A stretch of 44,690 bases of DNA from Sphingomonas paucimobilis NBRC 13935 (lineage in GTDB: Bacteria; Pseudomonadota; Alphaproteobacteria; Sphingomonadales; Sphingomonadaceae). Position numbers and translations under genes: made by a program. Shown piece after piece: positions 1 to 10,654 of this stretch (its first letter is position 1; the number at the start of each line of letters is the position of its first letter). Where the stretch lies: assembly GCF_000739895.2 (NCBI RefSeq), contig NZ_BBJS01000054.1, forward strand, positions 1 through 44,690. The letters run 5' to 3'. The notes under the pieces are model-generated. The model was given only the letters and a program-made list of their open reading frames with translations, was not told the DNA's origin and did not search any database.

Positions 1-19
1 ACAGGGGAGGAGATTTCAG

Positions 20-108
20 CCCGTCATTGCGAGCGAAGCGACGCAATCCAGGGCCGCACGTCCAGACGCTCTAGATGGCCGCGTCGCTTCGCTCCTCGCC
101 ACGACGGG
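20..108. repeat. Imperfect palindromic intergenic repeat downstream of gatB
   Basis: The left arm (20-53) begins with the GTCATTGCGAGCG-type core. The right arm (72-108) contains its partial reverse complement: 33-44 pairs exactly with 82-93, and CCCGTC (20-25) pairs with GACGGG (103-108). The same core forms a perfect inverted repeat at 39205-39281, so this is a dispersed repeat family. It ends 3 nt before the gatB stop codon and may form a 3' hairpin for the gat transcript. No T-tract follows, so a terminator role is inference. Confidence 0.6.
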
Positions 109-110
109 AC

Positions 111-1592
111 TTACCCCGCCAGCGCCTTCTTCAGCAGGTCGTTCACCACCGCCGGGTTCGCCTTGCCGCCCATCGCCTTCATCGTCTGGCCGACGAAGAA
201 GCCGAACAGCGCTTCCTTGCCCGCGCGATACTGGCCCAGCTGGTTGGGGTTCTTCTCCAGAACCTCGGCGATCACCGCCTCGATCGCTCCGGTGTCGCTG
301 GTCTGCTTGAGGCCGCGCTCCTCGACGATCTTCGACGGACCATCGCCCGTCTCCAGCATGATCTCGAACACCTGCTTGGAAAGGCTCCCCGACAGCGTGC
401 CGTCGGCGACCAGCGCCAGCAGTTCGGCCGCCTGGGCCGGGCTGACCGGGCTCTCGGTGATATCCTTGCCCAGCCGGTTGAGCGCGCCAAACAGCTCGGC
501 CGCGACCCAGTTCGCCGCCTGCGCGGGCTTGGCGCTGGTGCCCTCCAGAGCCTCCAGCAGCGCGTCGAACCAGCGCGCCGTCTCGACCTCGGCGGTCAGC
601 ACGCCCGCATTATAAGCGGTCAGGCCCAGCGCCTCATAGCGACGACGCTTGGCGTCGGGCAGTTCGGGCAGGCTGGCGCGGCATTCCTCGACGAACGCGT
701 CGGTCAGCTCCAGCGGCAGCAGGTCGGGATCGGGGAAGTAGCGGTAATCATGCGCATCCTCCTTCGACCGCATCGAGCGCGTGGTGCCGCTCTCGACGTT
801 GAACAGGCGGGTTTCCTGGACGATCTTGCCGCCATCCTCCAGCACCGCGACCTGGCGCTTGGCCTCATATTCGATCGCGGCCATCACGAAGCGGACCGAG
901 TTGACGTTCTTCGTCTCGGTACGCGTGCCGAACTCGTCGCCGACTTTACGGACCGATACGTTCACGTCGGCGCGCATCGAGCCTTCTTCCATATTGCCGT
1001 CGCAAGACCCGACATAGCGCAGGATGGCGCGTAGCTTGCGTAAGTAAGCCCCTGCTTCGGCGGGCGAGCGCATGTCGGGGCGGCTGACGATCTCCATCAG
1101 CGCCACGCCCGAGCGGTTGAGATCGACATAGGAGCGCGTCGGATGCTGATCGTGCATCAGCTTGCCCGCATCCTGCTCGACATGGATACGCTCGACACCG
1201 ATCGACTTGGTCGGGCCGTCGGGGTTCTTCTCGTCCAGGCTGATCTCGATCGCGCCCTCGCCCACCAGGGGGTGGTAGAGCTGGCTGATCTGATAGCCCT
1301 GGGGCAGATCGGCGTAGAAGTAATTCTTCCGGTCGAAGCGCGACCATTTGTTGATCTGCGCGTCGATCGCCATGCCGGTGCGCACCGCCTGGCGGATGCA
1401 CTCCATATTGGGCACAGGGAGCATCCCCGGCATCGCGGCGTCGACCAGCGAGACCTGGGTGTTGGGCTCCGCGCCGAACGCGGTCGCCGCGCCGGAGAAC
1501 AGCTTGGCGTTGGAGGTGACCTGGGCATGGACTTCCAGGCCGATCACGACCTCCCATTCTCCGCTCGCGCCCTGGATGCGATATTCGCTCAT
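111..1592 (-). CDS. gatB: Aspartyl/glutamyl-tRNA(Asn/Gln) amidotransferase subunit B
   Basis: GatB (493 aa) binds misacylated Glu-tRNA(Gln) or Asp-tRNA(Asn) and carries the kinase/transamidase step that uses ammonia channelled from GatA, in the cytosol. Family marks are GLEVHAQ at residues 18-24, the [11 protein letters not shown] stretch near residue 91, and [19 protein letters not shown] near 197-215. The C-terminal ~150 residues form the helical YqeY-like tRNA-binding tail, ending [15 protein letters not shown]. Length is normal. The ATG at 1592 overlaps the stop of the upstream membrane-protein gene by 4 nt (ATGA), which fixes the start and suggests translational coupling. It is the last gene of the gatC-gatA-X-gatB run. 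The identity is very secure. Confidence 0.97.
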   Translation of the reverse strand: MSEYRIQGASGEWEVVIGLEVHAQVTSNAKLFSGAATAFGAEPNTQVSLVDAAMPGMLPVPNMECIRQAVRTGMAIDAQINKWSRFDRKNYFYADLPQGYQISQLYHPLVGEGAIEISLDEKNPDGPTKSIGVERIHVEQDAGKLMHDQHPTRSYVDLNRSGVALMEIVSRPDMRSPAEAGAYLRKLRAILRYVGSCDGNMEEGSMRADVNVSVRKVGDEFGTRTETKNVNSVRFVMAAIEYEAKRQVAVLEDGGKIVQETRLFNVESGTTRSMRSKEDAHDYRYFPDPDLLPLELTDAFVEECRASLPELPDAKRRRYEALGLTAYNAGVLTAEVETARWFDALLEALEGTSAKPAQAANWVAAELFGALNRLGKDITESPVSPAQAAELLALVADGTLSGSLSKQVFEIMLETGDGPSKIVEERGLKQTSDTGAIEAVIAEVLEKNPNQLGQYRAGKEALFGFFVGQTMKAMGGKANPAVVNDLLKKALAG

Positions 1593-2005
1593 GTTCGATC
1601 TCGATGATGAAGATAGTTGATCGCCGTCAGGACGGCGTTGCTGCCCAGCAGGGCGACGATCCAGCAGGTCGACAGGATGCGCAGGACCGACGTCTCGAAA
1701 CCGAGATGCCGCGCCTCCCGCAACCCAATATAGGCCGCGCCCGCGCCCAGCACGAGGAACAGGATGCCCAGCCGCACCTCGCCGCGCAGGATCACGCTAT
1801 TGCCCACGCACAGGCACAGGATGAACCCCGCCACGCCCAGGAAGAACCGCGCCAGCGTGTGATGGTCGAAGGGCTGGCTTTCCATATGGCTGAGCGACAC
1901 GCCGACATAGGCGCTGAGGATCGCCCCGAACGCGACGTTCAGGGCGCCCTGTGCTTCCCGCAACACCGCGATGTTGCGGGCCGTGAAGGCGCGGTCGCTT
2001 ACCAC
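1589..2005 (-). CDS. Small four-helix membrane protein inserted between gatA and gatB
   Basis: This is a 138-aa hydrophobic protein I do not recognise. About four membrane-spanning stretches are visible: [48 protein letters not shown] and [19 protein letters not shown]. There is no signal peptide and no catalytic motif. A GTG start at 2005 overlaps the gatA stop by 7 nt, and its TGA overlaps the gatB ATG by 4 nt, so it is locked into the operon. Codon use resembles its neighbours. Function is unknown; the tight coupling may only reflect operon packing. The start is less certain than the frame. Confidence 0.8.
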   Translation of the reverse strand: MVSDRAFTARNIAVLREAQGALNVAFGAILSAYVGVSLSHMESQPFDHHTLARFFLGVAGFILCLCVGNSVILRGEVRLGILFLVLGAGAAYIGLREARHLGFETSVLRILSTCWIVALLGSNAVLTAINYLHHRDRT

Positions 2006-3480
2006 CAGGCCTGCGGACGGGCGGTGAAGCCCGCGCGCTGTTCGATGGCGAGCCCGGCGTTCAGCACCCCCTGCTCGTCCAGTGGCTTGCCGATGATCTG
2101 GAGGCCGAGCGGCAGCCCGTCCTTGTCCAGCCCGCCCGGCACCGACATGGCGGGCAGCCCCGCCAGCGAGGCGGGCACCGTGAACACGTCGTTGAGATAC
2201 ATGGCCAGCGGATCGGCCTGCTTCTCGCCCAGCGCGAACGCCGCCGACGGCGCGGTCGGGGTGAGGAGCACGTCACATTCACCGAACGCCCGCTCGAAAT
2301 CGCGCGCGATCAGCGTGCGGACCTTCTGTGCCTGGGTGTAATAGGCGTCATAGAAGCCCGCCGACAGCACATAGGTCCCGATCAGGATACGGCGCTTGAC
2401 CTCGTCACCGAAGCCAGCGGCGCGGGTCGCGGCATACATGTCCTGAAGACCGGCGCCTTCGGGCAACTCGCGCAGGCCGTAGCGCACGCCGTCATAGCGG
2501 GCGAGGTTGGACGACGCCTCGGCCGGCGCGATGATGTAATAGGCCGGAAGCGCATACTTCGTGTGCGGCAGCGAGACCTCGACGATCTCTGCGCCTGCAT
2601 CACGCATCCACGCGATGCCCTGCTGCCACAGCGCCTCGATCTCGGCGGGCATGCCGTCGACGCGGTATTCCTTCGGCACACCGACGCGTCTGCCCTTCAG
2701 GTCCGCCGACAGCGCGGCTTCCCAGTTCGGTACGTCGAGCTTCAGCGAAGTGGCATCCTTGGCATCGAAGCCCGCCATCGCTTCCAGCATGATCGCGCAG
2801 TCGCGCACGTCGCGCGCCATCGGCCCCGCCTGGTCGAGCGAGGAAGCGAAGGCGATCGTGCCCCAGCGCGAACAGCGGCCATAGGTCGGCTTGATGCCCG
2901 AAATACCGGTAAAGGCGGCGGGCTGGCGGATCGAGCCGCCAGTGTCGGTGCCCGTCGCGCCCGGAGCAAGGCCAGCCGACACCGCCGTCGACGACCCGCC
3001 CGACGAACCGCCGGGGGCGAGCGGGGCGGTGTCGTTCGGGCGACGCCAGGGCGAGACGACATTGCCGAACGCGCTGGTCTCGTTGGACGAGCCCATGGCG
3101 AACTGGTCGAGGTTCAGCTTGCCGAGCATGCCCGCGCCCGCGTTCCACAGATTCTGCGAAACCGTCGATTCGTAGGGCGGCACGAAGCCTTCGAGGATCT
3201 TGCTGGCGGCGGTGGTCGCGACGCCCTTGGTCGCGAACAGGTCCTTCATGCCGATCGGCACGCCCGCCAGCGGCTTGAGGGTTTCACCCGCCGCGCGCGC
3301 CGCGTCGGCCGCATCGGCGGCGGCGAGCGCGTGCTCCGGGGTTTCGACCAGAAAGGCGTTGAGCGCCCGCGCGCCCGCGACCTTGGCGTTGAAAGCTTCG
3401 GCGACTTCGCGCGCCTTGAACTGGCCGTCGCGCACGCCGTCGCGGATGGCGGCGATGCCGAGTGTGGTCAGGTCGGTCAT
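1999..3480 (-). CDS. gatA: Aspartyl/glutamyl-tRNA(Asn/Gln) amidotransferase subunit A
   Basis: GatA (493 aa) is the amidase-signature glutaminase subunit that releases ammonia from glutamine for transamidation on GatB. The Ser-cisSer-Lys machinery is visible: Lys79 in GMKDLF, the glycine/serine-rich GGSSGGSS at 157-164 with the cis-Ser, and the nucleophile at about Ser183 in [12 protein letters not shown]. The ATG at 3480 overlaps the gatC stop in a TAATG junction. It ends QAWW before the small membrane-protein gene. The sequence is full length with all catalytic residues present. Confidence 0.97.
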   Translation of the reverse strand: MTDLTTLGIAAIRDGVRDGQFKAREVAEAFNAKVAGARALNAFLVETPEHALAAADAADAARAAGETLKPLAGVPIGMKDLFATKGVATTAASKILEGFVPPYESTVSQNLWNAGAGMLGKLNLDQFAMGSSNETSAFGNVVSPWRRPNDTAPLAPGGSSGGSSTAVSAGLAPGATGTDTGGSIRQPAAFTGISGIKPTYGRCSRWGTIAFASSLDQAGPMARDVRDCAIMLEAMAGFDAKDATSLKLDVPNWEAALSADLKGRRVGVPKEYRVDGMPAEIEALWQQGIAWMRDAGAEIVEVSLPHTKYALPAYYIIAPAEASSNLARYDGVRYGLRELPEGAGLQDMYAATRAAGFGDEVKRRILIGTYVLSAGFYDAYYTQAQKVRTLIARDFERAFGECDVLLTPTAPSAAFALGEKQADPLAMYLNDVFTVPASLAGLPAMSVPGGLDKDGLPLGLQIIGKPLDEQGVLNAGLAIEQRAGFTARPQAWW

Positions 3481-3767
3481 TATTCGATCACCTTGGGCAC
3501 CGTGAAGAAGCCATGTTCGGCCTGCGGCGCATTCTGCATGAGGAGGTCGCGGATGCCGCCGTCATTGACGACGTCGTCGCGCAGGCGAAGCTGGTTGGGG
3601 ATCACCGCCGTCATCGGCTCGACGCCTTGGGTATCGACCTCACCTAGCTGCTCGATCCAGCCCAGGATATTGCCGAGTTCGGGGGCGAGGCGCGTCGCGT
3701 CCTCCTCGGTGATCGCGATGCGGGCGAGGCTCGCGATCTTCTTCACGGTTGCGGTATCTACGGACAT
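3480..3767 (-). CDS. gatC: Aspartyl/glutamyl-tRNA(Asn/Gln) amidotransferase subunit C
   Basis: GatC (95 aa) is the small subunit that wraps around GatA and stabilises the GatA-GatB interface. It begins [17 protein letters not shown], the usual GatC amino end, and ends with the [13 protein letters not shown] tail that lies on GatA. The frame stays open far upstream, but the family match begins at the ATG at 3767, and upstream residues are antisense to the divergent hydrolase gene. It is the first gene of the minus-strand gat operon, so a promoter should lie in 3768-3905. Confidence 0.95.
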   Translation of the reverse strand: MSVDTATVKKIASLARIAITEEDATRLAPELGNILGWIEQLGEVDTQGVEPMTAVIPNQLRLRDDVVNDGGIRDLLMQNAPQAEHGFFTVPKVIE

Positions 3768-3905
3768 GGATTTGCGGCTAGCATCGCCGCGCGGCTTCGC
3801 GCAACGCTTTTGCCATGTCGGCGATTGCAATGGGGGCAAGCGGGGCGTCGGGATATGCAGTTGCGGCGGGGCGTCTCCTGCTGCAGTGCACAACGGAGTG
3901 ATGAT

Positions 3906-5021
3906 GTGGCGCGCAAATTCCTGTATGTCGTGGCGGCGCTCATCGTGCTGACCATCGCGGCGGCCTTTGCCTATCGGTTGTTCGGCAACCAGCTTCTCCG
4001 CTGGTCGACGGTCCCGTCCGAGTCGTTTCAGGCGCAGGCGGCAACGGCGGCGGACGCGTATAAGGATCGCAAGATGTGGCTGGCGCGGCCCGACATGCCG
4101 GGCAATCCAGCTCTGTGGGTCCCGACCGGCTATGAGCCGGGCAAGCCGGGCAAGCCGGGCGGCGGCGCGGCGGTCTTCTTCATCCACCCGACCTCCTATA
4201 TCAGCAAGGCGCATTGGAACGCCCCGCTCGACGATCCCGAGACCAATGGTCGCGCCGAGCTGTTCCTGCGCGGACAGGCGAGCGCCTTCAACGGATCGGG
4301 CGATATCTGGGCGCCGCGCTATCGCCAGGCCACCTTCGGCGCGTTCCTGACCAGCATGGCGGACGCCGAACGCGCGCTGGACTTGGCCTACCGGGATGTC
4401 GATGCCGCCTTCACGGCGTTCCTGGCGCAGGTCGATCCCAACCGCCCCTTGATCCTCGCGGGGCATAGCCAGGGCGCACTGCACCTGTCGCGCCTGTTGA
4501 CCGACCGGGTGGCCAAGACGCCCGCGCTCCAGCGGCGGATCGTTGCGGCCTATATCGTCGGCTGGCCGATCTCGATGACCGCCGACCTGCCCGCCATGGG
4601 ATTGCCCGCCTGTGAGCGCGCCGACCAGACGGGTTGCGTGCTTAGCTGGCAGAGTTTCGGTGAGCCCGCCGACCCGTCGCTGATCCTCGACGTCTTCGAC
4701 CAGACCAACGGCTATACCGGCGCGCCCCGCAAGGATACGGCGATGCTGTGCACCAATCCGCTGACCGGCACGCCGGGCGTCGCTGCGCCCGCCACCGCCA
4801 ATCTCGGCACGCTCTACCCCTCCGCCGATCTCCAGACCGCCGCCATCGTCGCGACGCGAGTGCCCGCCAAATGCGACGGACGCGGTATCTTGACCATCGG
4901 CGAGGGGCCAAGCGTCGGCCCCTATGTCCTGCCCGGCAACAATTACCACGTATACGACTATAGCCTGTTCTGGGCGAATGTCCGCGCCGATGCGGATCGC
5001 CGTTTGAAAGCCTTTCGATGA
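3906..5021 (+). CDS. Membrane-anchored DUF3089 alpha/beta-hydrolase
   Basis: This 371-aa protein has one N-terminal membrane helix (about residues 5-24, [19 protein letters not shown]) followed by a periplasmic alpha/beta-hydrolase domain. The DUF3089 pattern includes FFIHPTSY near residue 91 and the nucleophile elbow GHSQGA with Ser near residue 188; a late His sits in [10 protein letters not shown]. The substrate is unknown; a lipase or esterase role is only inferred from the fold. I chose the GTG at 3906 because GGAG (3895-3898) lies 7 nt upstream and translation then opens on the membrane helix. The 3' end overlaps ruvX by 4 nt (ATGA). Confidence 0.85.
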   Translation: MARKFLYVVAALIVLTIAAAFAYRLFGNQLLRWSTVPSESFQAQAATAADAYKDRKMWLARPDMPGNPALWVPTGYEPGKPGKPGGGAAVFFIHPTSYISKAHWNAPLDDPETNGRAELFLRGQASAFNGSGDIWAPRYRQATFGAFLTSMADAERALDLAYRDVDAAFTAFLAQVDPNRPLILAGHSQGALHLSRLLTDRVAKTPALQRRIVAAYIVGWPISMTADLPAMGLPACERADQTGCVLSWQSFGEPADPSLILDVFDQTNGYTGAPRKDTAMLCTNPLTGTPGVAAPATANLGTLYPSADLQTAAIVATRVPAKCDGRGILTIGEGPSVGPYVLPGNNYHVYDYSLFWANVRADADRRLKAFR

Positions 5022-5482
5022 GCCTGATCACCACCGACCGTAGCGCGTTTCGCGATGCCCTGCCCTCTGGCGGACGACTGATCGGGCTGGATGTCGGCAC
5101 CAAGACGATCGGCACCGCACTGTGTGACGCCGGGTGGAGCTTCGCCAGCCCGGCCACGCTCGTTCGCCGCACCAAGTTCACCAAGGACAAGGAAGCCCTG
5201 ATCGCGATGATCGCGCAGCAGGGCGTCAAGGGTCTCGTCATCGGCCTGCCGCTCAATCTCGACGGCAGCGAAAGCCCGCGCTCGCAATCGACCCGCGCCT
5301 TTGCCCGCAACTGCGCCGACCTTGGCCCCATATTGCTCTGGGACGAGCGCTGGTCGACCGTCGCCGTCGAGCGCACGATGATCGAGCAGGATATGAGCCG
5401 CGCCAAACGCGCCGAGCGGATCGACAACCTTGCCGCCGCGCATATCCTGCAAGCCGCGATCGATGCCCTGGTGATGGCCTGA
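5018..5482 (+). CDS. ruvX: Putative pre-16S rRNA nuclease / Holliday-junction resolvase YqgF
   Basis: This 154-aa protein has an RNase H-like fold. The YqgF family processes the 5' end of 16S rRNA and was earlier proposed as a RuvC-like resolvase. Visible marks are [10 protein letters not shown] with the first catalytic Asp at about residue 25, [22 protein letters not shown] and the terminal [14 protein letters not shown]. Length is typical. The ATG at 5018 overlaps the DUF3089 stop by 4 nt, so the two are probably cotranscribed. The following 139 nt hold the promoter region of the TonB-dependent receptor. Confidence 0.95.
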   Translation: MSLITTDRSAFRDALPSGGRLIGLDVGTKTIGTALCDAGWSFASPATLVRRTKFTKDKEALIAMIAQQGVKGLVIGLPLNLDGSESPRSQSTRAFARNCADLGPILLWDERWSTVAVERTMIEQDMSRAKRAERIDNLAAAHILQAAIDALVMA

Positions 5483-5523
5483 TCGCCGCCGCTGCTCGAC
5501 CGACGGCAAATCGACCATCATTG

Positions 5524-5529
5524 TATAAT
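5524..5529 (+). promoter_or_regulatory. Candidate -10 element upstream of the TonB-dependent receptor
   Basis: A perfect TATAAT lies in an isolated AT-rich patch (5519-5541) within GC-rich sequence, about 93 nt before the receptor start codon. No good -35 hexamer is visible 16-18 nt upstream, which would fit a promoter needing an activator. The patch extends into a TGTAATATATT run that could be an operator. This is a visual call only. Confidence 0.35.
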
Positions 5530-5621
5530 ATGTAATATATTGGTCTTCTTCCGGTCGCCCCTTTGTCACGCTGCGTCCCTACCGGCTCCCCTCCATTCCA
5601 ACACCCGTGGGGGGCCATTAA

Positions 5622-7994
5622 ATGCAATCGTTTTCATTAGTGTTTCGTGCGGCTTTGCTGCTGGGGTCCGCGACGCTCGCCATGCCTGCCCTGGCGCAGC
5701 AATCGGCCACCGATCCACGCCCCAGCGAGGAGAGCACCAATCGCGACCAGATCGTCGTGACGGCGACGCGTACCACCCGCTCCTCGGTCGAGCTGGGTGC
5801 GGCGGAAATCCAGAAGGTGCTGCCCGGCGCCAACCCGGTGAAGGCGATCCAGACCCTGCCGGGCGTGCAGTTCGAAACCGCCGATCCCTGGGGCAATAAC
5901 GAGCAGAACATCTCGCTGTTCGTCCATGGTTTCAACCAGAACCAGCTCGGCTTCACCATGGACGGCGTGCCGCTGGGCGACCAGTCCTATGGCAATTACA
6001 ACGGCCTGACGCCGCAGCGCGCAGTGATCAGCGAGAATGTCGCGCGCGTCCGCCTGACCGCCGGCGCCGCCGATCTCGGCACCGCCTCGGCCAGCAATCT
6101 GGGCGGCGGAATCGAGACCTATTCGAGCGATCCGGCCGCAACCATGGGCGTCCGCTTCGCCCAGACGCTGGGCAGCTATGACGCGAGCCGCACCTATCTG
6201 CGCATCGACAGCGGCGAAGTCGAGGGCCTGGGCGGCACCAATAGCGGCTATCTCTCGGTCGTCCGGCAAAAGGCTCGCGCCTGGGAATTCAACGCCCGCC
6301 AGGGCGGGTGGCAGGGCAATGCCAAGTTCGTCCACAAGGGCGAGAACGGCACGTTGACCGGCTATTTCAACATTTCCGACAAGGCCGAACCCAATCAGGA
6401 TTCGGTCGCGCACAATGCCGGCGGCCTGGAGCCCTATTATCGCTCGCTGCTCTATCCGAACTGGCAGGCCGCCCTCGCCTATGTCGACGCCAATGGCGCG
6501 CCGCCGGCGAACAACCCCAACAACTATATGAACTATTTCGGCGACGCGCAGCGCACCGACTATCTGGGCTATATCAAGTACGAGCATCGCTTCGGCGATG
6601 CGCTGACCTGGTCGAACCAGGTCTATTATCATCATGACGAGGGTCAGGGGCAGATCACGGGCCCGATCGCGGCCGCCGGCCTGCCGGGCCTGTTCCGCAT
6701 CTATTATCCGGGCCAGAATCTGAAGCAGGTGTTCGGCGGATCGGGCTATGCGCTGCGCACCACCGAATATGGCATCGACCGTAAAGGTCTGATCTCGACG
6801 CTCGCCATCCATGCGGGCGATCACGAAATCGAGTTGGGCGGTTGGTACGAGCATAATCGCAACACCATCTTCCGCCGCTGGTATGCCGCGCCGATCGACA
6901 ACCCGCCCTCGCCCTATGAATGGGCCGATCCCGCCAAGCGCCGCCTGACTCAATATGCCGCGATCACGAAATACGACCTGATCCAGACGCATGTGCAGGA
7001 TCGCTGGCACGTCACGCCGACGGTCACGGTCGAGGCCGGGTTCAAATCCAGCCTGCAATTCGCCGATGGCCGCGTGCCGACCCAGCCGCTGCCCGGCGCT
7101 TTGCCCGGCACCTCGACCGGCTATCCCGAAGGGCGGCTGAACACCAAGAAATGGTTCCTGCCGGCGGTGGGCGCGATCTGGGACATCACCGCCGACGACC
7201 AGCTGTTCGGCCATATCCAGAAGAATGTCCGCCAGTTCCAGGCCTCGGTCGCGGCCGGCCTGTCCCCCTTCGCGGTCGGCAGCCAGCAGGCCTTCGACCA
7301 GATCAAGGCCAATACCTCACCCGAAACCTCCTGGACCTATGAGGCGGGCCTGCGTTCGCGCCATGCGCTCGACCTCGGCCCGCTGACCGCGATCGAAGGA
7401 CAGATCAGCGCCTATCATGTCGATTTCGACAACCGCCTGCTTCAGATCAGCGCGACGCCGGTCATCGCCTCGGTCATCGGCGGCGTGTCGATCCTTCAGA
7501 ATGTCGGCCGCGTGCGGACCAACGGCGTCGATGCCGCCGCGACGCTGCGCTTCGGCCCGCATCTGTCGATCTACAACGCGCTGTCCTACAACAGCTCGAA
7601 ATATCGCGACAATTATGTCAGCGGGACCAACACCATCCTGACGGCGGGCAAATATGTGCCCAACACCGCCAAATGGCTGAACAAGACGGTCGTCACGATC
7701 AATGACGGTCCGTTCGAGATTCAGGCGATCGGCGACTATGTCGGCCCGCGCTTCGCCACCTACACCAACGATCAGTCGATCGGCGGGCGCTATCTGCTCA
7801 ATCTCCAGGCCGGCTACAACCTGCCCGCGATTGCCGGCCTGCCCGTCAAGGACCTGAAGCTGTCGGTCAACGTCACCAACGTGACCAACCGCAAGGGGAT
7901 TTACGAACTGGTCGTCGGCGCCGCCGCCAAGACCTGGAACAGCTATGCGCAGCCGCCGCGGATGGGCTTCATCACGCTGTCGGGCGCGTTCTGA
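5622..7994 (+). CDS. TonB-dependent outer-membrane receptor
   Basis: This 790-aa receptor has a signal peptide (FRAALLLGSATLAMPALAQ, cleavage near residue 27). A short TonB-box-like segment DQIVVTATR near residues 41-49 is followed by a plug domain containing NPVKAIQTLPGVQF, NISLFVHGFNQNQLGFTMDG and LGGGIETYSS. A 22-strand barrel then ends in the terminal phenylalanine of FITLSGAF. It would import a bulky ligand across the outer membrane using TonB/ExbBD energy. The ligand cannot be read from the sequence; no siderophore genes lie nearby. The ATG at 5622 opens directly on the signal peptide. The next gene is a membrane glycosyltransferase 91 nt downstream. Confidence 0.93.
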   Translation: MQSFSLVFRAALLLGSATLAMPALAQQSATDPRPSEESTNRDQIVVTATRTTRSSVELGAAEIQKVLPGANPVKAIQTLPGVQFETADPWGNNEQNISLFVHGFNQNQLGFTMDGVPLGDQSYGNYNGLTPQRAVISENVARVRLTAGAADLGTASASNLGGGIETYSSDPAATMGVRFAQTLGSYDASRTYLRIDSGEVEGLGGTNSGYLSVVRQKARAWEFNARQGGWQGNAKFVHKGENGTLTGYFNISDKAEPNQDSVAHNAGGLEPYYRSLLYPNWQAALAYVDANGAPPANNPNNYMNYFGDAQRTDYLGYIKYEHRFGDALTWSNQVYYHHDEGQGQITGPIAAAGLPGLFRIYYPGQNLKQVFGGSGYALRTTEYGIDRKGLISTLAIHAGDHEIELGGWYEHNRNTIFRRWYAAPIDNPPSPYEWADPAKRRLTQYAAITKYDLIQTHVQDRWHVTPTVTVEAGFKSSLQFADGRVPTQPLPGALPGTSTGYPEGRLNTKKWFLPAVGAIWDITADDQLFGHIQKNVRQFQASVAAGLSPFAVGSQQAFDQIKANTSPETSWTYEAGLRSRHALDLGPLTAIEGQISAYHVDFDNRLLQISATPVIASVIGGVSILQNVGRVRTNGVDAAATLRFGPHLSIYNALSYNSSKYRDNYVSGTNTILTAGKYVPNTAKWLNKTVVTINDGPFEIQAIGDYVGPRFATYTNDQSIGGRYLLNLQAGYNLPAIAGLPVKDLKLSVNVTNVTNRKGIYELVVGAAAKTWNSYAQPPRMGFITLSGAF

Positions 7995-8085
7995 CGAACG
8001 CCGCGTGCCGGATCGGGAAGCCCAGCGCTCCCGGTCCGGCGCATCGGCTTGCCGCATGGCAAGAGGTGCGGCAGACCGACAGGCG

Positions 8086-9609
8086 ATGACCCCGGATCGC
8101 CGCTCCAGCCCGTCGCCACGCCGCCTCTTGCCCGGCATGCCGTCCATCATCACGGGCGTGATGCTGGCGATCGTCATCGTCTCGCTAGTGGCGGCCATGT
8201 CCTGGGCGATGCGATTGCGCGGGCCGTGGTATGACGAATTCTATACGCTCTATGTCACGCGGCCCGACATTCCCCTCTCTCATGCGTTCGATCGCTGGCT
8301 GGCCGACAACCATCCGCCGCTCTTCTATGCGCTGGTCCGCGCGACCGCCAAGCTGGGATCGACGGTCGAGGAGCGGCGGGTCGTCAACCTGATCCTGTTC
8401 GCGGGGACCGCCATCCAGCTCGCTTGGTGGCTGATCCCGCAGGGGCTGCGTCGGACCGGCTGGGTCTTCGCGATCGCACTGGCCAGCGCGTGGCCGGCGA
8501 TCGATCGGGCGACGGAGTTGCGTTCCAATTATCTCGCCTTTGCGGCCGCAGCGGTGGCCGCGGCCGCGCTGATCGGTTTCGATCGGGGGCACCGCGCGCA
8601 TCGCCGGGCGGAATGGGTGATGCTGACGCTGGCGCTGCTCGTCGCGCTCAACGTGCACCTCGCGACGAGCATGATCGTCGGCGGGCTGGTCGCCGCGATG
8701 GTATTGCGGCGCTTGGTCGCGCGCGACTGGCAGGCGGCATCCCGCTTGTTGGGCGCCGCGACGCTGGCGGCGATCCCGATGCTGCTCCACCTCGGCCTGT
8801 CCTTCGGACGGATCGAGGCCAATACGCGCAGTTTCTGGATTCAGGGCAGTTTCAACAGCGCGCGCTGGGCTATCCAGACCGAGATCGTGCGCAACCTGTC
8901 CGCCAACCCGCCGATCACGATCCTGGCGGGAATCGGTTTCGGGATGCTGGCCTATCGCAGTTGGCGTGACCGCCGACTGGTGGCGCATGCCGATCTGGCG
9001 GGGACATTGGCGCTCGGATTGGTGCTGGGCTGTGCGGCGATGATCGCCATCCATTTGTGGCGCCCCTTCATCATCGACCGTTATCTGGTAGCACTGCATC
9101 CGGCCTTGGCGATGATCCTCGCGCTGGGTGCGGCGGCGCTGCTCGATCGCGTGCGGCCGTGGTTCGCCGTGGCCCTGGCCGCGCTGATGACCTTTTCGGC
9201 CGTGACCGCGATCCATCTCAATCTGGGCCGCACCTTGGCGCGGCCGAGTTGGTACGGCACCGGCCAAGCGATCGCCACCATCCGGCGAAACTGCCCCACC
9301 ACGAGTGCCCATGTCGACCTGAACGGCAACCGCCCCGTCCTGATCTCCCCGCCGAGCGAGAACCAGGCGGTCCTTCCCTTCGCCTATCGCATGGTCGCGG
9401 CGCATTTCGGCTTTCCGCTCGCGGCCGCCGGGGATCGCACCATGCCCCGCGACTGCCCGACGCTCTTCTGGACCGAGCATGTCGCGGGCGAGTCGGTGAC
9501 TACGGAAGGTCTCGTGTCCCCGCTGCGGGCCGCTGGCTTTCCGATCGGCCGTGCCCAATTGATGCGGATCGGCGATGGGCATGTGCTGGTAACCTGGCCG
9601 ACCGGCTAA
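8086..9609 (+). CDS. GT-C fold (ArnT/PMT-like) membrane glycosyltransferase
   Basis: This polytopic protein (507 aa from the ATG at 8086) has about ten hydrophobic segments and a C-terminal soluble part. Early loop residues match the GT-C family: WYDEFYTLY (acidic DE for metal and donor) and [10 protein letters not shown], the HPPLYY-like motif of family-39 glycosyltransferases. Such enzymes move a sugar from a polyprenyl-phosphate carrier to lipid or protein on the periplasmic side; the acceptor here is unknown. The frame stays open upstream to 7945, but that part overlaps the receptor's 3' end and is not hydrophobic. A start at 8134 (MPSIITG) is also possible. Confidence 0.8.
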   Translation: MTPDRRSSPSPRRLLPGMPSIITGVMLAIVIVSLVAAMSWAMRLRGPWYDEFYTLYVTRPDIPLSHAFDRWLADNHPPLFYALVRATAKLGSTVEERRVVNLILFAGTAIQLAWWLIPQGLRRTGWVFAIALASAWPAIDRATELRSNYLAFAAAAVAAAALIGFDRGHRAHRRAEWVMLTLALLVALNVHLATSMIVGGLVAAMVLRRLVARDWQAASRLLGAATLAAIPMLLHLGLSFGRIEANTRSFWIQGSFNSARWAIQTEIVRNLSANPPITILAGIGFGMLAYRSWRDRRLVAHADLAGTLALGLVLGCAAMIAIHLWRPFIIDRYLVALHPALAMILALGAAALLDRVRPWFAVALAALMTFSAVTAIHLNLGRTLARPSWYGTGQAIATIRRNCPTTSAHVDLNGNRPVLISPPSENQAVLPFAYRMVAAHFGFPLAAAGDRTMPRDCPTLFWTEHVAGESVTTEGLVSPLRAAGFPIGRAQLMRIGDGHVLVTWPTG

Positions 9610-9670
9610 CCGCCCCGCCTGCCGAACCGCCCTTGCCGAACGCCGTCCCGGCCGCTACCCGGCGGCTTTA

Positions 9671-10654
9671 ATGCAGACCTCGGATCATCGCCCCGGCACG
9701 CTCATTCAGGGTGGCGCCGTTTTTCCGCACCGGCATCTGACCGGTATCGACGGCCTTCAACCGCATGAGATCATGTTCCTGCTCGACGAGGCGGAACATT
9801 GGCTCGATCGTGGCGCGACCGACACGCCGGACACGCGGCTGGCGGGCCTCACCCAGATCAACGCGTTCTTCGAGAACTCGACCCGGACTTTGCTGTCCTT
9901 CGAGATCGCGGGGAAACGCCTGGGCGCCGATGTGGTCAACATGCATGCTGCCCAGTCGAGCGTGAAGAAGGGCGAGACGCTGATCGACACGGCGATGACG
10001 CTGAACGCGATGCGCGCTGATGTGATCGTGATCCGCCACATGGCGAGCGGCGCGGTACGCCTGATCGCCGACAAGGTCGACTGCCCGGTGCTGAACGCGG
10101 GCGACGGGCGGCATGAGCATCCGACGCAAGCGCTGCTCGACATGCTGACCATCCGCCGCCGCCGGGGCAGCGTGGCGGGGCAGAAGGTCGTGATCTGCGG
10201 CGACATCCTGCACAGCCGCGTCGCGCGCTCGGACATTCTCGCCCTCACCGCGCTCGCCGCCGAGGTGCGGGTGTGTGCCCCTTCGACGCTGATGCCCAAG
10301 GGGATCGAGCGCATGTTCGTCACCCCCTTCACCGATTTTGACGAAGCGATCGAGGATGCCGATGTCGTCATGATGCTGCGCGTCCAGAACGAGCGGATGG
10401 CGGGCGGCTATATCCCCTCCACCCGCGAATATCGGATGCGCTACGGCCTGACCGCCGAGCGGCTCAAGCGCGCCAAGCCCGGTGCGCTGGTCATGCATCC
10501 CGGCCCGATGAACCGAGGCGTCGAGATCGACTCGGAGGTGGCGGACGGCCCGCAATCGGCGATCACTGAACAGGTGGCAATGGGCGTCGCTGTGCGCATG
10601 GCATGCCTGGACGTGCTGACCCGTCGGGCCCGCAAGCTGGAGGGCTGGGCATGA
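9671..10654 (+). CDS. pyrB: Aspartate carbamoyltransferase catalytic subunit
   Basis: PyrB (327 aa) joins carbamoyl phosphate and aspartate in the second step of pyrimidine synthesis. The carbamoyl-phosphate loop FENSTRT is at residues 67-73. The second active-site loop is SSVKKGET, followed by [24 protein letters not shown] and the aspartate-binding [11 protein letters not shown]. It overlaps the next gene by 4 nt (ATGA at 10651-10654). That partner is a dihydroorotase-like protein without an active site, the arrangement known from Pseudomonas, where the two form a class A aspartate transcarbamoylase. No pyrI-like regulatory subunit is present. Confidence 0.96.
   Translation: MQTSDHRPGTLIQGGAVFPHRHLTGIDGLQPHEIMFLLDEAEHWLDRGATDTPDTRLAGLTQINAFFENSTRTLLSFEIAGKRLGADVVNMHAAQSSVKKGETLIDTAMTLNAMRADVIVIRHMASGAVRLIADKVDCPVLNAGDGRHEHPTQALLDMLTIRRRRGSVAGQKVVICGDILHSRVARSDILALTALAAEVRVCAPSTLMPKGIERMFVTPFTDFDEAIEDADVVMMLRVQNERMAGGYIPSTREYRMRYGLTAERLKRAKPGALVMHPGPMNRGVEIDSEVADGPQSAITEQVAMGVAVRMACLDVLTRRARKLEGWA

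Noticed and set aside
3768..4949. N-terminal extension of gatC into the divergent hydrolase gene
   Set aside because: The open frame is chance; GatC family similarity starts at 3767 and the extension is antisense to a motif-bearing gene.
5637..7214. Minus-strand open frame opposite the TonB-dependent receptor (525 codons)
   Set aside because: Shadow frame of a high-GC gene; the receptor on the plus strand has signal peptide, plug and barrel.
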